Positions 53,193-62,231 of a stretch of 64,000 bases of DNA are shown here, in pieces (the first letter of the stretch is position 1; each line of letters starts with the position of its first letter). Made by a program: the position numbers and the translations under genes. Origin of the DNA: Allotamlana fucoidanivorans (GTDB lineage: Bacteria > Bacteroidota > Bacteroidia > Flavobacteriales > Flavobacteriaceae). The DNA lies in contig NZ_VDCS01000010.1 of assembly GCF_006265225.1 (NCBI RefSeq), forward strand, positions 1 through 64,000. Direction: 5' to 3'. The notes under the pieces are model-generated. The model saw nothing but the letters and a program-made list of their open reading frames with translations. It did no database searches and was not told the DNA's origin.

Positions 53193-55064
53193 TTAAAATT
53201 TATAATTGAGGTTTATATTAAAATTTCTATTGGGCATGGGGCGTCTAGGTCTAACAACATACTTTTCATTAAATAAGTTATTTATTTTTACCCCTAATGA
53301 TAATTGACTTTGCAGTGTGTGTAACACCTTAAAATCAACACCTGTATTAGCTACAAAAAAAGCTGGCACTACAAAATCTTCAGAATTACTGGCCGTTGTA
53401 TACACCATACCATTATAAAGCTGCTGGTAATACCATCCAAACAACTTATAATTATAACTTAAATTGGTTTTAAAAAGGTGTTCTGGCGTGAATATAACCT
53501 GCTTCTTTGTTGCTTCATCAATAGCTTGCGTAAAGCTATAATTTGCTTGTAATTTTACGATATGTTTGTGAAACTGCTCTTCTACACCAACCTGTATTTC
53601 TACCCCTTTAGAGGTCACCTCATCAATATTTATAGGCACCCAAACACCAGGCCGTTCTGGATCTCCATTTGGAATCCATGTAATCTTATCGTTTGAGGCA
53701 ATATAAAAAACACCTGCATCTACTGACACAACATCATTTTTAAACCCAATACCCAACTCTCCTTGTAAGGCCGATTCTGGTACTAAACTCAAATTACCTT
53801 GGCTAGGCCAATACAAATCATTATAAGTAGGCACCCTATAATTTTTTGAACCATTGGTTCTAATAAAAAATTGTGACGATGCTTTAAACTGAGCACCTAA
53901 TGCATAGGTAAAGGGTATCTTATAATCTGAATTAAAATCTTGACGTACTTTTGCTTCGTAGTTAAGCCAGTCACTTAAATCATGCTTGTAAACAATTGAT
54001 TGAGAAAATTGCTTTCGGTGCTTTTCTGAAATTTTATCTGCTTTCCCTAAGGTAGATTCGTATTCTGAGTACGACGTTATTTGAGCGTCTATACCTAAAA
54101 ATCTATAAGACAAATCATAATTGAAACGATAACGTTTAGCCCTTCCAAAATCATAATCATCAAATGCTCTATCTGCAAAATATCTATACGTCTCGAATAG
54201 GTAGGCCATTCTTGCCTCTTGCTTTAGTTTATACTTATTTTGGGTATATACCAATAAAAAATAATTATTAGAGTTCTGGTATTTATCTTTAGCCGTTTCA
54301 GGGTTTGGTAATTCCCCTGAAAAAAAGCGTTCTCCCCAATAATTGGAATTGTAAAATTTTAACTTAGAATATTTTGAGAGCAATAAAGCAGCATTAAAGT
54401 TTAAAGACAAATTTTTAAATGCCCCATTTTCATTTTTAAAATCGGTATCATACAACGGGTAATCATTTTCAGATTCGTTATAAGACACTCCTGCATTTAT
54501 AGCTAATTTAGATTGAGACATTTTGAATTTATACAAACTATTGTATGCCTCAAAACTACCTGCCGAAAGCACAAATTGATGTGTTGTTTTTTTCTTAGCG
54601 CTAAAGACTAAATCATCATTTAAATGAATAGAGCCACCAATAGCCCCTGAGCCATACTCCAAACTACCACCACCACTTCTTATATCAATACCATCATACA
54701 AACTCACGGTTAATGCGTTAAAATCTGTTTGACCATTATTTACAGCATTTATATTAATGCCGTTCCAAATAACCGCTGTATTTGTTGCACTAGTACCTCT
54801 AAAACTGGCAGAACTCACCCCGCTCACACCATTCTCTCTTAAATATAATGGTGAATTAAAACGTAACACATTTGTAAAAGACTCGGTATTTTTAAGTAAT
54901 ACAGAATCGTTTAACGTTTGTACCTTATATCCTACAGAATGCTGTTTTAGTCTGGGATCCCCATGGATAACTACCTCTTTTAGAGTGTTAACCAACGTAT
55001 CCTGTTGTGTAAAACCATCAAAACTGATGATGAGAGCAAGTATATAAAAAAAGGTTTGTTTCAT
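53193..55064 (-). CDS. btuB: TonB-dependent cobalamin receptor (BtuB-like)
   Basis: A 623-residue outer-membrane receptor. A signal peptide is followed by a plug domain (LKEVVIHGD, NGVSGVSSASFRGTSATNTAVIWNGI, YGSGAIGGSIHLND) and a 22-strand-type barrel ending in aromatic F at the C-terminus (NINLNYKF). There is no carboxypeptidase-like N-terminal extension, so it is the BtuB type rather than SusC. It lies directly behind a cobalamin riboswitch and before a BtuG-like gene, so cobalamin is the likely substrate. Confidence 0.92.
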   Translation of the reverse strand: MKQTFFYILALIISFDGFTQQDTLVNTLKEVVIHGDPRLKQHSVGYKVQTLNDSVLLKNTESFTNVLRFNSPLYLRENGVSGVSSASFRGTSATNTAVIWNGININAVNNGQTDFNALTVSLYDGIDIRSGGGSLEYGSGAIGGSIHLNDDLVFSAKKKTTHQFVLSAGSFEAYNSLYKFKMSQSKLAINAGVSYNESENDYPLYDTDFKNENGAFKNLSLNFNAALLLSKYSKLKFYNSNYWGERFFSGELPNPETAKDKYQNSNNYFLLVYTQNKYKLKQEARMAYLFETYRYFADRAFDDYDFGRAKRYRFNYDLSYRFLGIDAQITSYSEYESTLGKADKISEKHRKQFSQSIVYKHDLSDWLNYEAKVRQDFNSDYKIPFTYALGAQFKASSQFFIRTNGSKNYRVPTYNDLYWPSQGNLSLVPESALQGELGIGFKNDVVSVDAGVFYIASNDKITWIPNGDPERPGVWVPINIDEVTSKGVEIQVGVEEQFHKHIVKLQANYSFTQAIDEATKKQVIFTPEHLFKTNLSYNYKLFGWYYQQLYNGMVYTTASNSEDFVVPAFFVANTGVDFKVLHTLQSQLSLGVKINNLFNEKYVVRPRRPMPNRNFNINLNYKF

Positions 55065-55071
55065 AATAATT

Positions 55072-55092
55072 AAACTTTTATCCCGAAAGTTT
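55072..55092 (-). promoter_or_regulatory. Leader hairpin between riboswitch and btuB
   Basis: AAACTTT (55072-55078) and AAAGTTT (55086-55092) form a 7-bp stem with a 7-base loop between the riboswitch aptamer and the btuB ATG. There is no T-run, so it is more likely part of a translation-controlling expression platform than a terminator. Confidence 0.45.
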
Positions 55093-55107
55093 TAATAATT
55101 GATTATG

Positions 55108-55275
55108 AATATGGCAGGTCTCCTGACTTGCGTCTTCATGTTGGTCTTCCCAAAGAATTTCTTCAGTGACTTGAAGTTGAACATGAAGCTTTTTAGCTTA
55201 CAGTTGCGGGAACAGTTCTGGACTTTAACCAGATTCCCTTTTAATCCAATCAACTCAAATTGATTAGAACCAAAA
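55108..55275 (-). ncRNA. Cobalamin riboswitch
   Basis: On the minus strand, the region upstream of btuB carries the conserved cobalamin-aptamer pieces in order: GGTTC...GGATTAAAAGGGAATC, GGTTAAAGTCCAGAACTG, TTCCCGCAACTGTAAGC, TCACTG, and the terminal AAGTCAGGAGACCTGCC B12 box. Adenosylcobalamin or related forms bind this RNA and shut down btuB expression when B12 is plentiful. The predicted transcript start (from a -7 box at 55283-55290) falls exactly at the aptamer 5' edge. Confidence 0.93.
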
Positions 55276-55282
55276 TTCGCCA

Positions 55283-55290
55283 CAAATGTA
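55283..55290 (-). promoter_or_regulatory. -7 element TACATTTG of the btuB-btuG operon
   Basis: On the minus strand TACATTTG fits TAnnTTTG and lies immediately upstream of the cobalamin aptamer. It predicts that the transcript starts near 55276, so the aptamer forms the very 5' end of the mRNA. Confidence 0.5.
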
Positions 55291-55407
55291 CTACCTATTT
55301 TTAGAATGATGGAGATTTTATCTGTTAATTTTTAATGAGTCTCTTAAAGATATCTTGTGTACTATAACTAAAATCACCCCTATCTTAATGTAGCAAACAA
55401 CGCGAAA

Positions 55408-55454
55408 TCTGATTTTTATTATTGCATTACAAATAAGCGTTATTAAAAATCAGA
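55408..55454. repeat. 10-bp inverted repeat in the btuB-btuF intergenic region
   Basis: TCTGATTTTT (55408-55417) and AAAAATCAGA (55445-55454) form a perfect inverted repeat around a 27-base AT-rich loop, 89 bases before the btuF-like ATG. It may be a leader structure or an operator for the ABC operon. The rest of the 55291-55543 spacer shows nothing else. Confidence 0.45.
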
Positions 55455-55543
55455 GCTAGAAAACGTAAAAATTATAACGGATTTAAACCTTAAAAACCGT
55501 TTATTTAAAAAAATTTAAGACCTTTAAACTCCAAAAACTAACT

Positions 55544-56683
55544 ATGCGCTTACTCTGTTTTTTTCTTTTAGGTATTTTTCTATGCTCAGCTTGCAAAGAA
55601 CAAAAAAAAGAAAAGTCTAATCTTGTCGTGCATGAAGGAATAAAAGAAACTCTTAAGTATGCTAAAGGATTTTCAATTACCTATCATAAAAATTATACTG
55701 AAATTATAGTGTCTTCACCATACCCCAAGAGTAAGGAAAATTACCGCTATATAGTAACTACCAATACAAGTAATATACCTAAAAATGGCGTTTCTGACAT
55801 TACTGTTACACTTCCCATAGAAAAATTAGTGGTGATGTCTACCACCAATATCCCTGCTTTAGAATATCTTGACGTTGATGATAAATTGGTTGGATTTCCA
55901 AGTACCAGATTTATCTCTTCTGAAAAAACGCGAGCCCGTGTTGATAGTGGCGCTATAAAAGATCTGAATAACGATTTAGATCTAAATATGGAATTACTGT
56001 TAGACTTACAACCTGATTTGGTTATTGGATTTTCCGTCAATGGCAACGACAAAACATTAAATCAAATTAAAAAGTTTGGAATTCCTGTAGTTTTAGATGG
56101 TGCTTGGACCGAAGCTCACCCGCTAGGAAGTGCTGAATGGGTTAAATTTATTGCAGCTTTTTTCAACAAAAAAGACAAGGCCGATAGTATTTTTAATACC
56201 ATAGAAACAAACTACCTACAAGCAAAACAATTAGCCTTAAACGCCACTAAACGACCTGTAGTTTTATCGGGCTCCATGTTTAAAGAGGTTTGGAATGTGC
56301 CAGGAGGAAAAAGTTTTGTAGCTAAATATCTGGAAGATGCCAATACCAATTATTTATGGAAAGACACTGATACCAACGGCAGCTTACAATTTAATTTTGA
56401 AAACGTTCTTGAAAAAGCTCAAAACGCTGAACTATGGATTGGTGCGGGGGCATTTAATAGTAGAGAACAAATGGCAAATCAACACAAAGGTTACACGTAT
56501 TTTGATGCCTTTAAAAACAAAAACATATTCACTTATACCAATAAAATAGGCCCAGATGGCGGTTTGTTATATTATGAATTAGGCCCTTTAAGACCCGACT
56601 TTATTTTAAAAGACATTATTCATATAGCACATCCCGACCTGCTTCCTAATTATAACAATTTCTTTTTTAAACGTTTAGAATAG
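55544..56683 (+). CDS. btuF: B12-type ABC transporter substrate-binding lipoprotein (BtuF-like)
   Basis: A 379-residue lipoprotein (lipobox LCSAC) of the Fe3+/cobalamin periplasmic-binding (TroA/PBP2) family. The two lobes are represented by KLVVMSTTNIPALEYLDVDDKLVGFP and the ELLLDLQPDLVIGF segment, with LSGSMFKEVWNVPGGKSF in the second lobe. It is first in a tight three-gene ABC operon next to btuB-btuG, so cobalamin is the likely ligand. Siderophore binding is the alternative on sequence alone. Confidence 0.82.
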   Translation: MRLLCFFLLGIFLCSACKEQKKEKSNLVVHEGIKETLKYAKGFSITYHKNYTEIIVSSPYPKSKENYRYIVTTNTSNIPKNGVSDITVTLPIEKLVVMSTTNIPALEYLDVDDKLVGFPSTRFISSEKTRARVDSGAIKDLNNDLDLNMELLLDLQPDLVIGFSVNGNDKTLNQIKKFGIPVVLDGAWTEAHPLGSAEWVKFIAAFFNKKDKADSIFNTIETNYLQAKQLALNATKRPVVLSGSMFKEVWNVPGGKSFVAKYLEDANTNYLWKDTDTNGSLQFNFENVLEKAQNAELWIGAGAFNSREQMANQHKGYTYFDAFKNKNIFTYTNKIGPDGGLLYYELGPLRPDFILKDIIHIAHPDLLPNYNNFFFKRLE

Positions 56684-57712
56684 GTGTTCTATCAAAATAA
56701 ATACACGCTTTCTTTTATTGTACTTGGCATACTGCTTATTGCTTGCTTTTTTGTAAACATAAGTCTAGGCTCTATTTCTATTCCAAACAAGGTTATCTTT
56801 AATAGTCTATTTGGTACGGTGGAGAATATCTCATGGAAATACATTGTTTTAGATTATAGATTACCAAAAGCGTTTACCTCCATTATTGTAGGTTCGGGTT
56901 TAGGCATTTCAGGACTTATGATGCAAACCCTCTTTAGAAATCCGCTGGCAGGCCCTTTTGTTTTAGGCATTACCTCTGGCGCTAGTTTAGGAGTGGCTAT
57001 TGTTACCTTAGGAACCTCTGTTTTTAGTGGCGTACTTTGGGGTTTATTAGCTTCCAAATGGAGTATTGTAATTGCTGCTACTTTAGGGAGTTTTTTAGTG
57101 CTGCTTACGGTGCTTATTGTATCCACCAAAGTAAGAGATGCTATGGCAATTTTAATTATAGGCCTTATGTTTGGTAGTATTTCAGCGGCTGTGGTTAACG
57201 TACTCTCCTATTTTAGTTCGGCAGAAGAATTGCAACAGTATATTTTTTGGGGATTTGGAAGCCTAGGAAACCTATCATGGTACGAATTGTTTATTTTATT
57301 CGTTATTTATAGTATAGGTATCCTAATAAGTTTAATGTCTATAAAAAGTTTGAACTCCTTATTATTGGGAGAAAACTATGCAAAGAGTTTGGGACTAAAC
57401 ATAAAAAAGAGTAGATTCTTAATCATTATATCAACAAGTTTGTTAGCAGGTACCATTACTGCTTTTTCAGGTCCTATTGCTTTTATAGGTTTAGCGGTAC
57501 CGCATATTACAAGACAGCTTTTTAGCACCTCAAACCATAAAATTTTGGTGCCCGCAGTATTCTTATTGGGAGCCATTATTATGCTCATTTGTGATAGCAT
57601 TGCGCAATTACCAGCAAGTGATTACACCTTACCTATAAATGCCATAACCTCTTTAATTGGAGCTCCTGTGGTTATTTGGTTATTGGTTAGAAAGCGTAAA
57701 ATGATGTTTTAA
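56684..57712 (+). CDS. btuC: FecCD-family ABC permease (BtuC-like)
   Basis: A 342-residue inner-membrane permease with about ten spans. It starts at GTG 56684, immediately after the btuF stop. Family motifs are DYRLPKAFTSIIVGSGLGISGLMMQTLFRNPLAGPFVLG and, near the end, GPIAFIGLAVPHITRQL, which contains the coupling region for the ATPase. It should form the translocation channel for cobalamin as a dimer. Confidence 0.88.
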   Translation: MFYQNKYTLSFIVLGILLIACFFVNISLGSISIPNKVIFNSLFGTVENISWKYIVLDYRLPKAFTSIIVGSGLGISGLMMQTLFRNPLAGPFVLGITSGASLGVAIVTLGTSVFSGVLWGLLASKWSIVIAATLGSFLVLLTVLIVSTKVRDAMAILIIGLMFGSISAAVVNVLSYFSSAEELQQYIFWGFGSLGNLSWYELFILFVIYSIGILISLMSIKSLNSLLLGENYAKSLGLNIKKSRFLIIISTSLLAGTITAFSGPIAFIGLAVPHITRQLFSTSNHKILVPAVFLLGAIIMLICDSIAQLPASDYTLPINAITSLIGAPVVIWLLVRKRKMMF

Positions 57713-58506
57713 TGACTCTTTCAAAAAAACATATCGTCTTAAAAACTGAAAATCTATCAATAGGTTACACCTCTAAAAAAGAGACTAATACAATTGCTTC
57801 TCATATTAACATAGAACTTTGTAAAGGAGAACTTGTAGGATTAGTAGGCGCTAATGGTATTGGTAAATCTACACTTTTAAGAACGTTAACCGATGTGCAG
57901 CCAGAATTAGAAGGAGATATCCTTTTAAACAATAAACCTTTAAAAACATATTCTAATATTCAATTAGCCAAAGCCTTAAGCTTGGTACTAACAGAAACAT
58001 TATCATCAAAAAACTTAACCGTTTTTGAATTGGTAGCTTTGGGTAGACAACCCTACACCAATTGGCTTGGAAGCTTTTCAAATACCGATATTAAAATCAT
58101 ACACAAGTCACTCCAACTTATTAATATTGAAGCTTTAAAAGATAAGAAGTGTTTTGAACTTAGTGACGGACAACTTCAAAAAGCCATGATTGCGAGAGCC
58201 TTAGCGCAAGACACCGATGTTATCATACTAGATGAACCAACAACACATTTAGACATGTATCATAAGGCCTATATTTTAAAGTTGCTTCAAAAACTAGCTA
58301 AAGAGACCAATAAAACCATTTTATTTTCATCACATGAAATTGAGTTAGCCATTCAATTATGCGACAAAATGGTAGTGATGACTCAAGGTCAAGTAACTTC
58401 AGATATCCCTTGCAACCTAATTACCAATGGTACTTTTGAAAGACTTTTTCCTAAGGATTTAATTGCCTTTGATAAGAAAACAGGAAGTTTTAAGGTTAAA
58501 AAATAA
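57712..58506 (+). CDS. btuD: ABC transporter ATP-binding protein (BtuD-like)
   Basis: A 264-residue ATPase overlapping the permease stop by one base (TAATG). Walker A is GANGIGKST, the signature is LSDGQLQKAMIARAL (LSDGQ rather than LSGGQ), and Walker B plus D-loop is VIILDEPTTHLD. It follows the FepC/BtuD pattern and should power the BtuC channel. It is the last gene of the btuFCD operon. Confidence 0.9.
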   Translation: MTLSKKHIVLKTENLSIGYTSKKETNTIASHINIELCKGELVGLVGANGIGKSTLLRTLTDVQPELEGDILLNNKPLKTYSNIQLAKALSLVLTETLSSKNLTVFELVALGRQPYTNWLGSFSNTDIKIIHKSLQLINIEALKDKKCFELSDGQLQKAMIARALAQDTDVIILDEPTTHLDMYHKAYILKLLQKLAKETNKTILFSSHEIELAIQLCDKMVVMTQGQVTSDIPCNLITNGTFERLFPKDLIAFDKKTGSFKVKK

Positions 58507-58576
58507 GAATTTATAAAATCCGTTTTCAAAAATTAAATCTTACTTCGGGCAGTTTCTATCTTCAAACTAAAAAAAT

Positions 58577-58584
58577 TATATTTG
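58577..58584 (+). promoter_or_regulatory. -7 element TATATTTG of rmuC
   Basis: TATATTTG fits TAnnTTTG and lies 19 bases before the rmuC ATG. A near-match TTTC lies 20 bases upstream in place of TTTG. Confidence 0.5.
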
Positions 58585-58603
58585 AAAATATTTCTATTTT
58601 TTA

Positions 58604-59989
58604 ATGAACGACAGCCTTATTCTCATTCTTGCCATTATCATTTCAGCCATTGTTGGAGGTTATATAGGTATGCTTATCTCAAAACTTAAAAGTAAAGGAG
58701 AAACCAGTGGTTTAATAGTATTAAATTCTAATTTGGAACAGCAATTACAAGATGCTAAAAACACTTTTGAAGCTGAATTAAATAAACAAGCTGAGTTTTT
58801 TAAACTTCAAATAAATGAACTCCGCGAAACAATTTCTAAAATTGAAAATGAACGCGAAAATATACGCCGTGAAAAGGATTTCTTAAATGCCGAATTAACA
58901 AGAAAAAATACCGAGTTTGAAAATCTTACTCAAAAGAATGCAGAGCAAAAAGCTGAAGTAGAACAGCTTCAGGAAAAATTTACTAAAGAATTTGAAAATT
59001 TAGCCAATAAAATATTAGATGAAAAGTCTGAAAAATTCACCATTCAGAATAAAGAAAACATCAAAAATATTTTAAATCCGCTACAAGAGAAAATTCAAGT
59101 TTTCGAACAAAAAGTTGAAGCTTCTCAAAAGGAAAGTATCAGCATGCATTCGGCTTTAAAAGAGCAATTATTAGGCTTAAAAGATTTAAATCAACAAATG
59201 ACCAAAGAGGCCACTAACCTTACCCGAGCTTTAAAAGGCAACAGTAAAATGCAAGGGAATTGGGGCGAATTGGTACTTGAGCATGTTTTAGAAAAATCGG
59301 GCTTAGAAAAAGACCGTGAGTACTTTGTACAACAAAGCTTTACACGTGAAGACGGCTCTCGTGTATTACCCGATGTAGTGTTGCATCTTCCTGATGACAA
59401 ACGCATGATTATTGATAGTAAAGTTTCTTTAGTCGATTATGAACGCTACGTTAATGCTGAAGAAGATGACAAACCTGCTTACCTTAAAGCACACGTTAAT
59501 TCCGTTAGAAAACACGTAGACCAACTGGCGGAGAAAAACTATCAAGATTTATATGATGAATCTCCGGACTTTGTATTATTATTCATTCCTATTGAAACTG
59601 CTTTTGCTGTAGTAGTAAATGAAAACAATAGTATTTATAACAAAGCTTTTGAGAAAAATATTGTTATTGTAACGCCTTCAACATTACTAGCAACACTGCG
59701 TACTATAGACACTATGTGGAACAATGAAAAACAACAGCGTAACGCTATTGAAATTGCCAGGCAGGCAGGAGCTTTATACGACAAATTTGAAGGCTTAATG
59801 AACGACCTTATTGGTGTTGGTAAAAAAATTGACGCTACTAAATCAGACTATAATGCCGCTATGAATAAGCTTTTTGAAGGTAGAGGTAATTTAATTACCA
59901 GCGTTGAAAAACTAAAAAAAATGGGGGCAAAAGCAAAAAAATCACTTCCAGAACCTATACTGAAGCGCGCTCAAGAAGACGAGATTTAA
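58604..59989 (+). CDS. rmuC: DNA recombination protein RmuC
   Basis: A 461-residue protein with an N-terminal membrane anchor (LILAIIISAIVGGYIGMLI), a long coiled coil (about 35-210) and the RmuC nuclease-like domain: KGNSKMQGNWGELVLEHVLEKSGL, VLPDVVLHLPDDKRMIIDSKVSL and ETAFAVVV. RmuC limits DNA inversions and is predicted to be a restriction-endonuclease-fold nuclease. It has its own promoter and is followed by a small membrane protein gene. Confidence 0.94.
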   Translation: MNDSLILILAIIISAIVGGYIGMLISKLKSKGETSGLIVLNSNLEQQLQDAKNTFEAELNKQAEFFKLQINELRETISKIENERENIRREKDFLNAELTRKNTEFENLTQKNAEQKAEVEQLQEKFTKEFENLANKILDEKSEKFTIQNKENIKNILNPLQEKIQVFEQKVEASQKESISMHSALKEQLLGLKDLNQQMTKEATNLTRALKGNSKMQGNWGELVLEHVLEKSGLEKDREYFVQQSFTREDGSRVLPDVVLHLPDDKRMIIDSKVSLVDYERYVNAEEDDKPAYLKAHVNSVRKHVDQLAEKNYQDLYDESPDFVLLFIPIETAFAVVVNENNSIYNKAFEKNIVIVTPSTLLATLRTIDTMWNNEKQQRNAIEIARQAGALYDKFEGLMNDLIGVGKKIDATKSDYNAAMNKLFEGRGNLITSVEKLKKMGAKAKKSLPEPILKRAQEDEI

Positions 59990-60011
59990 AAAGCATTAAA
60001 ATATAAATATC

Positions 60012-60371
60012 ATGAAAATTTTAACCAAAATAATCATCGGTCTAGTAGTCATTTTCATAGGCTATTTTTGCTTTCTATATTTTGCAAAATATAGCGAAGG
60101 CGTTAGAGCGGGTGAACTTGTTAAATTTAGTCGTAAAGGAGTTATCATAAAAACCTGGGAAGGTGAGATAAGTCAAGGCGTTTCAGATTCTCAATTCTTT
60201 AGATTTTCTGTAGAAGACTCAGAAAATAAAGTTATTAAAGACCTAAATGACTTACAAGGCCAATATGTAAAACTTTACTATTATGAGCGTTACAAAACGT
60301 TCTTTTGGTTAGGAGACACCAAATATTTCATAACAAAGGTTGAAAAAACAGACAGAAACTTAAATAAATAA
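60012..60371 (+). CDS. Small membrane-anchored protein of unknown function
   Basis: A 119-residue protein with one N-terminal span (IIIGLVVIFIGYFCFLYF) and a compact beta-rich domain (GELVKFSRKGVIIKTWEGEIS, YVKLYYYERYKTFFWLGDTKYFI). The conserved stretch EGVRAGELVKFSRKGVIIKTWEG is typical of a flavobacterial family sometimes mislabelled as 6-phosphogluconate dehydrogenase; there is no such domain here. It lies between rmuC and a thioesterase gene. Confidence 0.65.
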   Translation: MKILTKIIIGLVVIFIGYFCFLYFAKYSEGVRAGELVKFSRKGVIIKTWEGEISQGVSDSQFFRFSVEDSENKVIKDLNDLQGQYVKLYYYERYKTFFWLGDTKYFITKVEKTDRNLNK

Positions 60372-60377
60372 AATTAC

Positions 60378-60914
60378 ATGTTTAAACACGCTAAAGAATC
60401 TCAAGTTGAAATTACACAACTTATGTTACCATCGCACTCAAATTTTAGTGGTAAAATTCACGGAGGGCATATTTTGAATTTGATGGATCAAATAGCCTTT
60501 GCCTGTGCTTCAAAGCACTCCAACCACTATTGTGTAACAGCCTCAGTAAATCGGGTAGATTTTTTAAATCCTATAGAAGTTGGTGAATTAGTGACCTTAA
60601 AAGCTTCTATAAATTATACAGGAAAAACCTCTATGGTGGTAGGTTTACGTGTAGAGTCTGAAAATATTCAAAGAGGAGAAGTAAAGCACTGTAATTCTTC
60701 TTATTTCACCATGGTAGCTAAAGATGAAAATGGTAAAAATGCTTTGGTACCAGGTTTAATTCTCGATAGTGTGCAAAGCATACGTCGATTTGCCAGAAGT
60801 ATAGCACGACAAGAACAAGCTAAAACGCGAACTACAAAATTTAAGTCTTCTGAATTTAAAATTGAAGAACATATTGAACATATTAAAACTCAAAATGCCC
60901 AGATAGCCCTTTAG
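60378..60914 (+). CDS. Acyl-CoA thioesterase (hotdog fold)
   Basis: A 178-residue protein of the YciA/BFIT type. The hotdog signature is visible: LPSHSNFSGKIHGGHILNLMDQIAFACA with the conserved catalytic Asn/Asp region, then CVTASVNRVDFLNPIEVGELV. It should hydrolyse acyl-CoA esters in the cytoplasm; chain length is not predictable. It starts 6 bases after the preceding gene. Confidence 0.88.
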   Translation: MFKHAKESQVEITQLMLPSHSNFSGKIHGGHILNLMDQIAFACASKHSNHYCVTASVNRVDFLNPIEVGELVTLKASINYTGKTSMVVGLRVESENIQRGEVKHCNSSYFTMVAKDENGKNALVPGLILDSVQSIRRFARSIARQEQAKTRTTKFKSSEFKIEEHIEHIKTQNAQIAL

Positions 60915-60963
60915 GTGATTTCTATTTGAATAATTAAATTAGTTTTTTTTACTATATTTAATT

Positions 60964-61344
60964 ATGCGCAAATGGATACTACTTGTTTTAATTCTTGGTT
61001 TAGGCCTTTCGTCGTATTTCTATCTTTTTAAAGGTCATAGAGATATTGCTTCAGAAAAGGCAGAAGTAACCATGACAGCTATACAATTACAAGAGTTATA
61101 TAAAAAAACACCTAACAATGTTTTTGAAAACACATATTTAAACAAAACCATTGAAGTAACAGGTAGAGTTTCTAGTTTTGAACCAAAACAAATTACATTA
61201 AACCGTGTTATTTTTTGCCAGCTATCTGATTCTCTAGATGCGCACATCAACATAGGTTCAAATATTAATATTAAAGGGCGCTTAATTGGCTATGATGAAT
61301 TACTTGAAGAAGTAAAGTTAGACCAGTGCTATATTTTAAATTAA
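60964..61344 (+). CDS. Membrane-anchored OB-fold (tRNA_anti-like) protein
   Basis: A 126-residue protein with an N-terminal hydrophobic segment (ILLVLILGLGLSSYFYLF) and an OB-fold-like domain (YLNKTIEVTGRVSSFEPKQITLN, GSNINIKGRLIGYDELLEEVKLDQC) as in the tRNA_anti-like family PF12869. In Bacteroidota these are usually envelope proteins of unknown role. Its 3' end lies just upstream of a beta-barrel gene. Confidence 0.7.
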   Translation: MRKWILLVLILGLGLSSYFYLFKGHRDIASEKAEVTMTAIQLQELYKKTPNNVFENTYLNKTIEVTGRVSSFEPKQITLNRVIFCQLSDSLDAHINIGSNINIKGRLIGYDELLEEVKLDQCYILN

Positions 61345-61370
61345 GTTATACTAAACTAACCCATTCCAGT

Positions 61371-62219
61371 ATGAAATACTTTTGTTTTCTTTTTGTATTG
61401 TTGCCTTTTTTAGGATTTTCTCAAAATGACTTATTAAATGAAATAGATACAGATTCTTTAAGAGCAAATGAGGTGAGCGCTACTTTCAAAGGGCTCAAGA
61501 TTGTAAATTTTGAATCGACCAAACTTGTTGATAAAGGCGATTTTACATTTGTGGTTGCCCACCGATTTGGAAGTCTAAAAAATGGTTTTGATAGTTTTTT
61601 TGGCTTGGATGATGCCGTAACTCGATTGAACTTTATTTTTGGCGTTTGTGATGGTCTTAATATTGGCGTATCAAGAAGTTCCTTTCAAAAAATTTATGAA
61701 GCTTCTGCAAAATATCGTCTAATTAAACAAACACATAGTGGGATTCCATTTACTATAGTCGGTTACAATTCGGTACTCGTTAATACTGGTCTAGAAAAAG
61801 ACAACCTTCCGTTATTAGAATTCAAACACCGCATGGGTTATACTGCTCAAATACTTATATCAAGAAAAATAAACAACAACTTATCTCTTGAACTTGCTCC
61901 TACCTTTTTCCATGATAATTATGTGGCCGTTAACGAACAGGATAATTCACAATATGCATTAGGCCTTGGAGGACGCTATAAAATAAGTAAGCGTGTGTCT
62001 TTAAATGTAGATTATGGCTGGCATCTTAACCGAGCCAGCACTTCGCCCTTTAAAAATCCATTATCAGTAGGTGTTGATATTGAAACGGGAGGCCATGTAT
62101 TTCAAATGCATTTTACCAATGCACAAGGCATGAATACCAACTCTTTTCTGGGTCAAAGTACAGGAGATTGGAGTGATGGAGATATTTATTTTGGTTTTAA
62201 CTTAAGTCGTGTATTTTAA
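61371..62219 (+). CDS. DUF5777-type outer-membrane beta-barrel protein
   Basis: About 282 residues from ATG 61371, which gives a signal peptide MKYFCFLFVLLPFLGFSQ; the longer GTG-started frame overlaps the previous gene and is unlikely. The mature part alternates amphipathic strands (FTFVVAHRFGSLKNGFDSFFGLDDAVTRLNFIFG, VFQMHFTNAQGMNTNSFLGQ) and ends in an F-terminated strand (LSRVF), an outer-membrane insertion signal. This matches DUF5777. It precedes two cytochrome-like lipoproteins and a YceI gene. Confidence 0.75.
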   Translation: MKYFCFLFVLLPFLGFSQNDLLNEIDTDSLRANEVSATFKGLKIVNFESTKLVDKGDFTFVVAHRFGSLKNGFDSFFGLDDAVTRLNFIFGVCDGLNIGVSRSSFQKIYEASAKYRLIKQTHSGIPFTIVGYNSVLVNTGLEKDNLPLLEFKHRMGYTAQILISRKINNNLSLELAPTFFHDNYVAVNEQDNSQYALGLGGRYKISKRVSLNVDYGWHLNRASTSPFKNPLSVGVDIETGGHVFQMHFTNAQGMNTNSFLGQSTGDWSDGDIYFGFNLSRVF

Positions 62220-62231
62220 ACCCCACATACT

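Noticed and set aside
55092-55283. 63-codon minus-strand ORF upstream of btuB
   Set aside because: It coincides with the cobalamin riboswitch, whose conserved elements explain the sequence; no promoter or coding signal supports a protein.
61326-61370. GTG-started N-terminal extension of the DUF5777-type barrel
   Set aside because: It would overlap the preceding gene and bury the signal peptide; ATG 61371 gives a normal signal sequence.
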